This document shows, in pieces, positions 1-11,510 of a stretch of 64,000 nucleotides of DNA. A model generated the notes under the pieces. That model made no database searches. It saw nothing but the letters and a program-made list of their open reading frames with translations, and had not been told where the DNA came from. Location: the NCBI GenBank assembly GCA_027605045.1, contig JAQFWX010000001.1, positions 1,178,001-1,242,000 on the forward strand. The letters are read 5' to 3'. This stretch comes from Phallus indusiatus. Lineage: Eukaryota; Basidiomycota; Agaricomycetes; Phallales; Phallaceae. The position numbers and the translations under genes are program-made. The stretch's first letter is position 1, and each line of letters opens with the position of its first letter.

Positions 1-127
1 AATAATATCCATAGGAGTCTTCCCCAAAATTGGAATCCTCGTTTTGCGCTGCTTAACATAACGTCTCTGAGTCGGTGTGGGAGCGTCTATGGCTCTAGAT
101 CTTTCCTTTCAAGTTTTCGGTCAAACT

Positions 128-316
128 TCACCCGCCGGCGTAGAAAGCTTTACGCTGTCCTGACAATGGGAGTGTGGCTTTTTTTTGAGCCGATGAAAGA
201 GGTTGAGTTTGTGGTTTAAGAGGACGCGGCGTCAACGAGAGTTTACGCGGGTCATATCTTTCAACTAGTTGCATGGATATCGCTCTTCCCATGGATGAAG
301 CTTCACTGGATGACAT
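128..316 (-). CDS. Possible first exon of an unidentified gene running off the left edge
   Basis: A 62-codon open frame starts at an ATG at 316 and reads towards the left edge. It begins MSSSEASSMGRAISMQLVER and is rich in Ser, Pro, Lys and Gln. It ends at a TGA just after a GGTGAAG string that could be a splice donor, so it may be the first exon of a gene continuing left. I recognise no domain. It lies outside the tandem array. A chance open frame is equally possible. Confidence 0.25.
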   Translation of the reverse strand: MSSSEASSMGRAISMQLVERYDPRKLSLTPRPLKPQTQPLSSAQKKATLPLSGQRKAFYAGG

Positions 317-1500
317 CTCGCTTTAGTCCCTGACATCCCTTTCATTGCGCGAGAGTTCACCTGAGTTCTCTTTGTTGGTCGAAAGACTAGCAATAATTGG
401 TTGGACAACGCATTCTCAAAGCAAGACATTGTAACTTACGATGCATACTATTCGCTCTTGCGAATTTTAGACGACATACTCACGTGGTGAGCATCATAAA
501 ATGGTTGAGGTGTCTATAAATATGTGATAACAAAGATTTTACATGCTCAGATATAGGATTTATCACTAACCAAGGTCATCGGCGTCACGACTGCTACGTC
601 CGGTTGCGTAATATTGACCTTCAAATCGGATGAGAGAGAAAGGAGAAGATTGATTTGGGATCAGGGGCAAAAATAATCGTGACAGGTAAACTTATTGGAA
701 TTTCGTGTTACCTGCCTGCTCCGACAGCTTGAATACCATTTACGCGAGGTTTTGAAAGACAGGTGAAGACCATTTGCAACATTTGTACATTTTGCAGTGA
801 ACGTACCGTGGTATTATCAATCAAAGCCCCGTTGGAATTCACCCAATATTTGCAGCTCCTCAATGGCCTCAACTGCTGGTGCTAACTCAGCCGGCGCCTC
901 CACTGCTAAAGGTCGGCAGTGTTTACTGATAAAATGTCCATAACAGTTTGAAAGTGGCGTTTAGAAAATTTGAAGAAAACGGAAGTAGTAACGGCTATGT
1001 GTATTTTTGACTTGGAAAAGTTCTAACTTTTGCTGGAAGACATGAATATCAGATCACGGCGATTACTAGTCATTTGGTGATACAGCTCATTCCTAACTGA
1101 TAATTACTACTTTCCAGATTCAGATGGGATGGCATATAGAGAGCTCTCGGAACGCTGAACAATATAAGACATGTGTCATTATTACTAGTTGAGAATGAAC
1201 TCATTGAAGGTCTTGAGTAATAAGACGGACGAAACCCCAAAAGATAATGTATTCCTAATAAAATTGACACCAGAATTTTCACTGCACTGGCAGATTAATG
1301 AGCTTATGCATTGCTTTTGATGGTGGTCTACTTGAAACTAACGGACTCAGCGCGGATTTCAGTAAGTACCTTAAAATTTCAAATCAAGTTCAGGCAAATG
1401 AAGATGTAATGTAGACAGCCAAAATCTGCCCCGCTAGCGCTAGATACATCGTCTTCAAAGCATCTAGGATTATAAATATAATATAAACACACGTCGGGAC
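317..1500. other. Left flank of the array, no recognisable gene
   Basis: This is AT-rich sequence with only short unconvincing frames, for example a 70-codon minus-strand frame at 1070-1282. It does not resemble the spacer found between DUG2 and DUF6533 genes elsewhere in the window. Similarity to the array begins near 1500, shortly before the 3' end of the first DUF6533 copy, so the boundary of the array lies here. Confidence 0.5.
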
Positions 1501-1650
1501 ATGGGATAGTTAGGAAGATGCGTAGTAGTAGCTTGAACATATGTCTAATTTTTGAGAACAAACAATGGCAATTCAAAATAATGGCAATCTAAAAAAATTA
1601 CAACATCATTAACCATCTTTATATTGTGAAAAACCACATACTGAAATATT

Positions 1651-3402
1651 TTAGGCTTCGGTAATAGGTTGGATTGCACCCATGGCTGAAGGTAGATCAT
1701 TAGGACGTAAGTTCTCCGAGCCCTGCATATTTCTTTCCTCAGGGGTGCCCATTTCCACAATGAATGACTGATGCACATGTTGAAGGATATTAGAGAGTCC
1801 GAGCGATGGTAAAGACATTTGGGTAGCTTCAATATTGGCGGAATTGAGGCGACGAAGATCAAGAGTGAAATCGGCCACTAAAGTTGCCGACAGGCTTGGG
1901 AAAAGTCAAATGACAGAAGGATGTAAATCGAGACGATATGAATCTTACACATTCTGTATACGAGTGTAACCCTCTGACGCATGATACTGAGAGGATTCAG
2001 ATAATAAATGGAATAGTGTTTAAGAATCAACCAAAAGCCTTACACTTGTAAGCTAGAAAAATCTCAGTCATGACTTGTCTCCATTCTATAGGATAAAAAA
2101 CTTACTAGTACGATAGGGGGCACAATGGCAGTAATGGCGATAACAAAGCTTATATGTAAATTAGAAGAACGAGATATGAGATGACTTTCAATGTCAGCTA
2201 GTGAGCTAGTGAGACCTTACCAACATCGAATTATACCTGCACGTTGCTCAGTATTAGTAACCCTTGTTATAAACCTCACTAAACTTACTTTGTGTAAGAA
2301 GTACGGAAACGAGGCTATTACCACTTTGAATTCCATTGTTGCGTTTTAACCTCCATGTGGTCCAGACCTTCCACATACAAATACCAAATATAAGTAAATC
2401 TGTGCAAACAGCGATGATACCAATGATAGTGTTTACTGTTGACTAAAATCAGTTTTTTTAGACACATTTAGCAATTAAGGGCCCTACAGGTGTTTACCGT
2501 CGGGGAGAGGCTTTACCATCAAGATAATTGTTAGTAATACCACTTGTTTAGGTCCTTAAAGATTTTTGCACCTTGTAACACACCCAGGATCCAGTCCTCC
2601 TATGACTAATATCACCAAAAGAAAATTAAGTATCATAGTCTCATAATCATTATTGTCAGATTCTTACTATACAACTGCAAACCCAGGTAAGAAAAATAGC
2701 CGAATGCCAAAGCTGAACTGAGAGCTTTATTTCCTTTGCATATTGAATATGCTCGAACAACCAATAAACCTGAGGGGTTGTTACATGAATTTTGTCTAAT
2801 AGGGTGAATGATGGAATACGAACCTTGGACACCAATATATGTAAAAACAGAGAAACTGCTTATTATATCAGCGAGTATGTTGCAGGTTCTTTAGGTTTCT
2901 GTGATTTGAGTGAATCTAAGGTATGTACATATAGGGATGTTTACCTTCCGTTGGCCTTCGAGAAAGTGGAATATAATGAGATATTGGAAGTACCACTGGC
3001 ATGACTATTAATATGTGTATTAAATCATTAACTTACTGGAAGGAAGTCCAATAAGAGTATAATTCCCAGGGATAGCAAATTTCCGTATCTTGCAAAAATG
3101 TATAATAATGTGGGCAAACTGAATGACCTAGACCATATATGCTCTTTTTCTTGAGAGAGTTTTATCAGAGTAGTATAAAAACTAAGTGCTGCAGGTTTTG
3201 CTGTCTTAAACAGGATTTCATGATATCTAATAATTGCTCACTTGTTCCACTGAAAAGAACCAAGGTATATACAAAACTAATCTCACAATCATATCAGATG
3301 CAATGGCAGACAATATAACAAAACCAACACATACATTCCATAAACCTCTTGAATAATCTCTGCATTGGTTATAGCGTCTGCGGTAGTATTTGTGCTGTTC
3401 AT
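1651..3402 (-). CDS. DUF6533 family membrane protein, copy 1
   Basis: This is a multi-exon fungal membrane protein, probably with several transmembrane helices in the style of a seven-helix protein. Exon 1 starts at the ATG at 3400-3402 (MNSTNTTADAITNAEIIQ), with NST and NTT sequons in a likely extracellular N-terminus. A tiny second exon encodes a hydrophobic FVYTLVLFSGT stretch. The next exon near 3050-3180 carries the DUF6533 signature HIWSRSFSLPTLLYIFARY. A later exon near 2665-2770 encodes the helix region GLLVVRAYSICKGNK. The last exon (DFTLDLRRLNSANIEA) ends in an acidic tail, with the stop at 1651. Introns are about 50 bases with GT-AG ends. The upstream TATA-like box is degraded in this copy. 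The ligand and function of DUF6533 proteins are unknown. Confidence 0.68.
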
Positions 3403-3959
3403 AATATGGAGAAGACCAACGACACAGAAATCGTGGGTTGAGTTAATCCCAGTGTTGTGAACCTGGATGTTTACCAACATGCAACTTGAAGTGTCGTTAA
3501 ATACGATTTAAATCATGGATCAAACATTTCAATCATCACGCATCAGAACCCAAGTACTTCGAAAAAAAAAAAACAACGCTTCGATGGAACATGATGGTAT
3601 CATCAGATTGTCACCTAGAGAGAAACTGATATTTGCAGTAGTAAAGATTCTACAAGGATTCGACCATCACTGATTCAGATGCGTATCACACGGTTGTAAC
3701 ACACCGATGAAAACAAATCCCGTATCAACGAGGACGGAATAAGTTGCGCTCATCTTGAAATTTTTAGGATACAGACCCTCCAGCCAGGATTCATGTTATC
3801 TTCCCGTTCAATTCGCAACTGAGCTGCTTGCTAGCAAGATATTTTTGGGAGAATGTATATGCAAATTATTGATCTTATAAATTCATTCCAACGTAACCAT
3901 AATTCAACATTAACATGTCGAATATGACCGAAAAATATCAGCATTTAACCTACTGCAAT
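3403..3959 (-). promoter_or_regulatory. Leader of DUF6533 copy 1 with a degraded TATA box
   Basis: The spacer upstream of DUF6533 copy 1 contains TTAAATACGA (plus strand, 3498-3507) where the other six copies have TTATATATGA or TTATATACGA at the same distance. The box has therefore decayed here. The rest is AT-rich and leads to the end of DUG2 remnant 1a. I see no gene in it. Confidence 0.45.
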
Positions 3960-6900
3960 CTAAGACTCCAATCCACCGGACGACGACGCAGCAGACGGAG
4001 CAAGCAAAACCGCTCCACAGCGGATTTCCCTCATCAAAGGTTTATCTACGAAATGCACTCTTGGCAGGTTGATCTTGATTGATTCTATATATAATTATAG
4101 CAATCAAAAGATGATTCATTAGGGCTGCTTACCGAACTCGTTCCCATAGGTAAATGCTGTTTAGAGTTTTGGCGTCGAACTATATAATGTTAATGCTAGA
4201 CTCGAGCAGTTCGTTCCCACCATCATGAGTCCCACGGTGTGCCCATATTTGTGCCCTATCTTGTGGCTATATATTCGAACGAATGCAGCCAGGGACATCT
4301 GAACTTTCTCCGGAAATGGCACAAAACGGGTAGACTGAGAATTGCACCTTAACATATCAAACAAACAACAACAGCAACAATGCATCGTACCCCGAGTCCT
4401 CAAATCCGCAAAGGTTTAATATCCCACGCCTCAACAGCTCGCTCGGGGATCTGAAAATACCGACTGTCCAAATTCCCCAATCCGCCGTTCTATGAATACT
4501 GACTTTGCAGAAAAAAAAACAAAATTAAATGGTAATCAATTGTAAAAGCGGGGTTTGATCTTCGTACTTTGAGAGTATTCCTAGACAGAAATTTCGCAAA
4601 AAAACTCTTCAGCTAACATGCGGCCCAACACCGTCTCCAATTTCTGATCTGGTACAACCCATTGAATCCAAAACGCGAACTCTCAGTTAGAATTACAGTA
4701 GGATCTACAAAAATCGATTGTCACATTCATTATTAACCACCCCAAGATCTTTTCGCAAGGTTTTGGACAACACGAACCTCCGGGACCGGACATCTCAACT
4801 TGAACGCTGTTCACACCCAGATTAGGCTCACTTGGACTCCATCGCGACGAAGGCGATTCGGTAGTTTTGTTTGTTAAAGCTAATAAAGGTGCGATAAGTC
4901 GTTTTCAGCTTTCGTACGGTGATGAAAATAAGCATCTAAAAATTACAAATCAGAGGTGGGTATTATAAGACGGCGTGCTGCGCTAACAGCAAAAGACGTC
5001 AGTGATACGATAAATCGCACGAAAGAAATGACCGCTAAATCTCAAGTGAAGGCCTAAGCCTGACAGCTGGAAGATAATACGATGATCTATATGAAAATGA
5101 GGAGGGGTTAAATACAGGTAGACTAAGTCAAATAAACGAAGCATAACATAAAGGAAGAAATAAAGAAATGAGAATAAAGGAAGGAAAGATAAAGGAACAG
5201 CATAGGAATGACGAAAGAAAGGAGTGTCCACGAAGTGGACGCGAACAAAGGAGGAGTAAAAATAGACTCCGACGAGCGCTAAGCAAACACGCGTAGGGAG
5301 CTACGCTCCCTCACAGTATTACCTCCGGTGGGAGAGCGAGCATACACTATACACAACCCGGGCTTAAGGACTTTTTTTGATCTCCACCAATAAATCAAGC
5401 AAGAATTTTAATCCTTCAGAAACATACCAGCTCAGTAGGCAAGCCTATAACAAAAAATACTAGACACAGCATACACGTCGCACATCCGTTCATCAACACT
5501 ACACGTCAATTGTCGCATAAATAACGCTTCGCAATCAATACGTGATACAAGGTGTATCTTCGCCGATGCAATCCAAATTACTACATTCCAATCAAATCAA
5601 GCCACCACGGTTTCCACGAACCGCGTGGAGTTGATATCCCATCGTAGTGCCTATTTCCAAAACTCATTTCAGAAGAAGAAGAAAAAGCGAGAAACAAAGT
5701 ACATACCTGTAAAAAAACAATACGCGGTTCAGGTTTCTCTGAGATCGATGAGCTCGGCACTCCAAATCCTTCAAACGTCGCTGATACAAGCAAACTTGTC
5801 GCTTGTCCAACTGCAATCTAGAGTTTGGAAAAAAACTCCCCTTTTAAAAAGTCGAGTCATATCGAGTTCGATTTTTCCACCGGCACCTACCACCAAGTTA
5901 GCATCAGCGCTCAACTGCGTTAAAAGACGCTTGAGCCCTATTCAATCCTGTCTGCAATCCTCGCAACGTTGTTTGCTATTGCTTACTGGTGGAACGAAAT
6001 CGACGAAAGTGATTCACTGAGTGGATCTAATAAACAAAATCAGTCTTTATTGAAAAGCGTAATGCGAGGAAGTCGGTTTACCATGCATATATGTATGTTC
6101 CGTCTGAATTGAGAGACCCAGATGCAGCAATGGACTTCTCATAACTAATATTATTTCCCAAATCTAGAGCCTTCAAGTTGAATTTATATGAACCTGTGTG
6201 TGAAAAGAAAAGCATCCCACCTTGACATCGCGGGTAATGAGACACACTCGTTTAAAGACTTGGTTTCTCCGATCAGTCTCCCTTTCTTCAAGTTTGTTTT
6301 TGAGATGGCGGTGAAGACGTCTGTAAATGACACCATAATCGCGTGACGATGGAAGTCAGAATGATTCCGTAGTCGGCGTGTTATGACGCCGTACATGCGA
6401 ACTAAGTTGACTAGCACTAAGATAAATAAATTAAAAAGGATTTAGCCAAGAAGAAATGCGTATGAATAGAAAATACAAATACAATACCTGAACCCCAACC
6501 GATGGCGCAGCACGTCTACAAATCCGAAGTGACCATAGACATAGCCAACATAACCGAATTCTAGAAATTACCAGTCAAAAACTATAAAACCCAAACCCAA
6601 ACCCAGATGACTACATACCGCCTAATCCATGATAAGTCTAATAATACTTTTCAACCCGTCTTAACACCCTGCATGGATCGTGCCATCGCGTGCCACGAGC
6701 GACAACGCGACCCCTCAATTAAATTCACTTGAAGGTATCTGATGAAACCGGGCATTGAGGCGTGCTGCAATTCCATATTTTGATAGATTCATCTCCACAG
6801 CCGATCATAAGCTAAAAATCCGCGTCGAAATCGACAACCTGAGAGCTCTCATTGCCTCTTGCAGTTGTCAGTCGGTCCGTTCAAGAGGGAGGGCTTGGAA

Positions 6901-7735
6901 GCAGCGCCATACACCATAACGCGCTGAATGTATATTATTCTGCGGGAGGACTTGCAAAACGTGAAATGTGGGAAAGCGAGTGTGAATGAATGACTGATGT
7001 TGAGAATCCTGAATGACTTTGAGGAGTGGCTGAATGAGGGGGAGAGAGAACGGGACGGCCTAATGGGTGTTGTCGAAAAAGCGGGGCCATTTTTGTGGTC
7101 GAGTACTAGATCGGTATCCCCAGTTTCATCACCCCTTCCCTGTCCTATCCTTTGTCTACTTCTTGGGAAGCCCAGTAGTTGTCTAGTGGTAATGATGGAG
7201 ATGACGGTGGTTGTGGTGGTTCGATGCTTTGCGTCTGACGCTGTTCGCGATGTCGCGGTAACTTTGAAAGGTCAGACCATTGTAGACGTGTGTTTTGACA
7301 GCGAGATAGAGAGTGTTGGGCGTAGGTACATAAATAGGAAATATTGCCTGCGGAGGTGTCGGGATGTGGAGTGAGGATGTAGTAGCAAATGAGGCTCGCG
7401 TAGTCCATATTCTCATTGTACCGTCGCCTGCGGAATGAGTACGGTCAAAGATGCTCTAATGGTGATAATATACGAGACGGATTAAGCAGCCATACACTCT
7501 CCGTCGATTTCCAAGGCGACCAGGGGAGTGTGGTGGTGACTCCGTGTTTTCATTTGAAACGTAGATCACAGACCTAAAATTCATCGTAAATTTAGTAATT
7601 TTGTCATCGTTTCACAAACACATATGATAAGACACTCGTTTGAAGGCCAGCACATGATGGTGAAGGGTACGAGTCAGACGAGGTGGTGCTAGAAACAGAG
7701 CTGCCAAGTTGCGCATATGTCGAGACGGGAGAAAA
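3960..7735 (-). pseudogene. DUG2: DUG2-like pseudogene 1a (WD40 + M20), heavily decayed
   Basis: The order of remnants matches the better copies. The start region (PPRLTRTLHHH) is near 7640-7700. A WD40 part at 7145-7408 contains LQWSDLSKLPRH. A HYDGIST motif, equivalent to the M20 metal-binding HYDVIS, lies near 5630. The C-terminal block is near 3960-4080. The GRGVSDNKGP and EGEEEAGS motifs are absent, because the HYD region joins almost directly to the sequence after the following intron near 5605, which deletes the catalytic centre. The last exon is frameshifted around the AHLANER motif. An extra block of about 380 bases interrupts it at 4978-5356. It cannot encode a working protein. Confidence 0.7.
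4978..5356. mobile_element. Insertion of unknown type inside DUG2 pseudogene 1a
   Basis: Compared with other DUG2 copies, about 380 bases are inserted at the point where those read from the GGCGACG string straight to the CCGGGTATCAGGACTT string. The insert begins TGCTGCGCTAACAGC and ends ACTATACACA, consistent with TG...CA ends of a solo LTR. It holds a perfect GTCCAC/GTGGAC hairpin near 5226-5240 and a GGGAGC/GCTCCC hairpin near 5298-5312. I cannot find a convincing target-site duplication, so it could also be a short non-autonomous element or locally retained sequence. Confidence 0.35.
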
Positions 7736-8213
7736 CGTAAGTGCATGAACGTGGAATTAGATGTACATATGATGAAGCAGTCTTTGATAACATTTATCTC
7801 CGTTGTTTCCTTACGAGTCAGAGCCTTTAGTACACGAGAGGACACGAGAGGGGTCACGACCGGTCACGCAGTCACGCGTCTCAGGTGCAACCAACTAAAA
7901 ATTTGGCCTCATCGCTGAGCGCTTGAGCGACCGGAACCCAACACATGCAGCACACCTTATAACTTTCATTTGAGCACAAAACCAAATCATTCATGTTGAT
8001 TGACCGGGTGGGAAAGGAACTCGCATTTAATCTATTCACGCCTCGTTTCGCAACCGCGTTTTTCTATACTGAGTTGACTCGAAAGGGGTGTCCATAACGT
8101 TTTAATAAACCATCGTCAAGGAAATTATCAGTAAAAGCGTTAGATACATTAAAGAAACTCTGGTGTAACCTCATATGCCGAGTATGACAAAATGCCAGAA
8201 TCCAACTCACGAC
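7736..8213. other. Spacer between DUG2 remnants 1a and 1b, no gene
   Basis: This stretch separates two DUG2 remnants directly. A DUF6533 copy would be expected here by the logic of the array but is missing. I found no MNSTNT-like start, no DUF6533 signature exon and no DFTLDLRR tail. It contains short repeats of CACGAGAGG and TCACG near 7835-7880, and nothing else I can name. Confidence 0.5.
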
Positions 8214-10315
8214 CTGAGATTCCACAACCCGCCAGACGACTCAGCAAACGCAGCAAAAATTGCACCACGACAGATTTTCCGCGACACAGATCTATCAACG
8301 AGATGCGTTCATTCGCAAGATGAGCTTGATCCTATACAACCAAAAAAAATGAACTTTGTTCTATTCAGGGCAGAAAAGAAGCAGAGCGACGCAAAATCAT
8401 CATCATCCGAGTTATCATCAGCACTGAACGAACTTTGATACCGTAGCTGGACGTCCGAATAGCACAGAAGGGATGGACTAAAATCCCGGTCAATTGCGGC
8501 CCAACACGTACCCCTCTTTCTCCAATACGCAATGTTTTAACACCCTATTTTTCTTCCACAGCTTACTCAAGAACCTTAAAATACTGATTTTCCAAGTTCC
8601 CAACCGCCGGTCCGCCATACTATCAATACTAATCTACAATGACAAACACTATGAGCAAATGCGATTTTCTGAAACCAAGACTGAGAAGAGAAGAAAAAGG
8701 GACTGTACTTCAAGAGTATTGGTAGACTGGAGTTTCGTACGACTTTCTTACAAACAAAAATGAACCACATTTTCTCGTGAGAAAGACTGCACGCGCGCTT
8801 CCGGGGCTGGAGGTCTCGACGCTGTGGACATTCAGACTGGACTCAGTTTACCGCGACGAGATGGCAGGTTTATTTTTTAGAGTTGATAAGAGCGCGAGAG
8901 TTTTCAACTTTTCTACGCTGACGAACATGAACACGAACATCTAAAAGACATCTAAACAGGATTGAGCAGCATTGAGACGGAACGAGCAACGTACAAAATC
9001 CAGGTATAATGGCTTTTCCGTCGCCATCAACACGAACAGTGAGAATTTTAACCCTAATTCACATACCTCCTGAGCCGTAATTGATATAAGAAGACTCTTG
9101 GTCTCAAAATCCCGGATTCCCAAACAACACACCCATCCTGACACTCGGGGTAAATCGTGCCATCGCGTGCCATGAGAGACAACACGCTTCCCTGAATACA
9201 TTCAAAAGCAACCAATACAACAGTTCCCTGAGGGGTGCTGCAATTCTATATATTTATGGATTCATCACCGCTGCTGGTTATTAACAAAGTAGTGCATGAA
9301 CGCCAAAATCACCACGAGCGGTTTCATTTCCTTTTTGTAGTCGTTCCCGGCTTTGTCGATGTCGGTCGGTTGCGACTGCAAGAAGAGTAGGAAGCAGCGC
9401 CATACAATGGGTATACCCATATATTATTCTGCGGGAGAACTTGGCAAGACACGTGGAGTACGCGAGTGCAATTGGATAGCTGACATCAAGAATCCCAATT
9501 GAGTTTGCGGAATGGCAGGATGAGCGGTGAAGAGAACGGGTCAGGCCAGACGGGCTGTGTTGTCGTAAAACCGGTGCCATTTTTGGCGGTTGAGTGCTAG
9601 ACTGGTGTCCCCAGTTTCGCCATCGCCGTCTCCTCCTTCCTTTATTTCACCAAGAGAGGCCCAGTTGTTGTCTGATGGGAATGATGGATACGGCGGCGGT
9701 TGTGGTGGTTCTGTGTTTTGCGTCCGACGTTGTTTGCGACCCCGCGGTAACTTTGAACGGTCATACCATCGTAGACTTGTATTTGACATCCAAAATAGAG
9801 TGTTGAGTGTAGGTGAGTATGCGAACGAGATATATGTCGCACGCGGAGGTGTCGAGGTGTAGAGTGAGGATGTAGTAGTGAGATCTCGCGTGGACCATAT
9901 TCCGACCGTACTGTCGCCTGCAGGATACTTAAAACCGATTCTACAAGAATGCAATAATAGCTTACTCGACGGGCTAAACAGCCATTCGCATTCTCTGCCA
10001 ATCTCCAAAGCGAGAGTGCTGCCCGTTGTGCACTCATGAAGCGTCGGCTTTATTTGGAATGTATAATAATTTCAAACCTAAAGAAAGCGCTAGTCAGCTT
10101 AGTTATTTAATGTCGCCGTCCCTGTCAAACATGTACATTAATATCACTCGTTTGACAGCCCGCAAAGATATTCTGCATCTGCCGCCAAAACTAGCACCGA
10201 CTCGTCTAGCGATGATGAAGGATATGAGTCAGACGAGGCGGTTGGATCGAGCGGTGTTTAGAACAGAGGCCGGGTAAACGCAAGTTGTGTGTGTCAGAGA
10301 TCAGACAGGACAGGA
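8214..10315 (-). pseudogene. DUG2: DUG2-like pseudogene 1b with internal deletion of the M20 core
   Basis: The 5' half keeps WD40 text on the minus strand: LRWYDRSKLPRGRKQRR, KWHRFYDNTARLA and, further on, IRDFETKSLLISITAQEVCE. Near 9055 the sequence jumps from this WD40 region into the later M20 region, which precedes the C-terminal block AHLANERISLIDLCRGKSVV near 8300. The catalytic M20 segment with HYDV, SDNKG and EGEEE is therefore deleted. The position equivalent to the normal TAG stop reads CAG here (8214-8216), so the frame would run on. Start and end are set by alignment to the other copies. Confidence 0.68.
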
Positions 10316-10902
10316 ATGTGGGACGGAGGCGTAAGGTGGACTGAGGTGTCTACGCTAGTTTGCATAGCGCTCAGTCTGGGTGGACCGAACGTTATGCATT
10401 GCGGCTGTGATGTGATGCGGGTGCGTGGATATCAATTCATGTATTCGGATAGCCTCGCAGTGTCCCGCAAGGTAATTTGGTTGAGATATACGAAAGTTGT
10501 CTATTACACCGAGTTGAGCCTATGGTCTTGCGGAAAGAGAAAAGGAAGAAAACTCAGTACTCAGGATAAACTCACCATAAAGGTCATAAGCGTCTATCCT
10601 TTCGGAAACCATTGGGATTCGCCCTGCTATAGTGTTTTCTGCCGTTTGCTGATGTTGCAGTTCTGCAGCTTCTGCTGCGACACAGGATGCTCGTTATGTG
10701 ACGTCACAGTGTCACAGTTCCCACTTCGGGGCGAAAGTGCGTACTGCGAATCTGAGTCCTGACTGCAACTGACCGTAAGTGAAAGACTGATTGTTCATCC
10801 ATCCGTTGAACCTCTCAATCAGATTAACAGCACTTGCGGAAGAGAACCATCCAAAAAAAGTATCAACTGGGATTCTTAGCAAGTCTCGCTGGCAGGTGCA
10901 GG
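10316..10902 (-). other. DUG2-upstream spacer, left part, interrupted by Plavaka
   Basis: This is the left piece of the conserved spacer found upstream of each DUG2 copy. It carries the ACCGAGTTGAGCCTATGGTCTTG block near 10510-10535, a perfect TGACGTCA palindrome at 10699-10706, and the CTCGCTGGCAGGTGCAGG string at 10887-10904 that in other units continues into CAGCAGCGTTTACC. Its continuation is found on the far side of Plavaka at about 23095, which shows that the element split this spacer. Confidence 0.6.
10699..10706. promoter_or_regulatory. CRE/ATF-like palindrome TGACGTCA
   Basis: A perfect TGACGTCA followed by a GTCACAG string lies about 390 bases upstream of DUG2 remnant 1b. The same motif and neighbour recur at 28175 and 49141. 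One-base variants (TGACATCA or TGATGTCA) occur near 34713, 41948 and 57249. Such palindromes bind bZIP factors of the ATF/CREB class in fungi. That it controls DUG2 is inferred from position only. Confidence 0.4.
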
Positions 10903-10916
10903 CGCATCAGGAAAAA
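10903..10916 (+). repeat. Left terminal inverted repeat of Plavaka
   Basis: CGCATCAGGAAAAA here matches the reverse complement of 23054-23067 over all 14 bases. The A-run continues four bases further on this side. No other inverted match between the two ends was noticed. Confidence 0.6.
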
Positions 10917-11220
10917 AAAACTAGCCTACAAACGCCAGTATAGGCATATGTAGGCACGGTAGGCGCTCATAGGTAGAGAGTATTGTCCCCGAATATATCG
11001 CGCGTTTTAGGCCGATGTAGCCAGGCATAGGCTAACTATTGCCTATGGAAGACTATTACTGACAAAAAATATACGCTAAATCTACATAACTCATGCCTAT
11101 GTAGTCCGATGTAGAGGTATGGAGGTCTATGATAGTATATTAATTGGTTGAGACTGAGCATGCCATGCGAATCAATACACTCTTAAATTACCAAAATGAA
11201 AGAAAGTAGTATATCTTAGT
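10917..11220. repeat. Left subterminal repeat region of Plavaka
   Basis: Short motifs of the type TATGTAGG, CGATGTAG and CCTATGTAG recur in the first 300 bases inside the element (for example near 10945, 11015, 11098 and 11109). In the right end the same ATGTAG core appears as CTACAT on the plus strand. Arrays of short inverted motifs next to the termini are typical transposase-binding regions in CACTA-like elements. The binding role is inferred. Confidence 0.45.
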
Positions 11221-11280
11221 AGTAATGGAGGTTAATAATCACTATTTTTTGAGCTTGCTATTAAACGTAAATTGTATCTA

Positions 11281-11510
11281 TTCATCTCCATCTTCATTTT
11301 CTTCCTCGTCATCCTCTTCATCCTCCGCAACCTCTTCCTCCTCATCCTCTTCCTCATCCTCATCCTCATCCTCTTCCTCATCCTCTTCCTCTTCCTCTTC
11401 CTCCAGGTCTTCTTCCTCCTCATCCTCGTCCTCATCCTCATCCTCATCCTCATCCTCATCCTCATCCTCATCCTCCAGAACAACTTCATCTTCATCCTCT
11501 GGATCCTCCT
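11281..11510 (-). repeat. Acidic low-complexity tract at the end of the DUF6532 gene
   Basis: On the plus strand this is a (CTCATC/CTCTTC)n tract. On the minus strand it encodes a run of Asp and Glu that forms the C-terminal tail of the DUF6532 protein. The Ser-rich and Arg/Met-rich open frames that overlap it in other frames are by-products of the repeat. Confidence 0.8.

Noticed and set aside
1651..3402. Annotation as a pheromone receptor or other known GPCR
   Set aside because: The signature exon fits the uncharacterised DUF6533 family better, and no Ste2/Ste3 motif was seen.
5625..6020. A 131-codon plus-strand frame
   Set aside because: It overlaps minus-strand DUG2 remnants and shows no recognisable protein features.
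9590..9862. Plus-strand frames opposite DUG2 WD40 exons, here and in other units (for example 56229-56423)
   Set aside because: They are antisense shadows. The minus-strand frame carries the WD40 motifs and splice sites.
11090..11150. Possible CRISPR-like or satellite array of ATGTAG motifs
   Set aside because: Spacing and sequence are irregular and the genome is eukaryotic. Subterminal transposon repeats explain it better.
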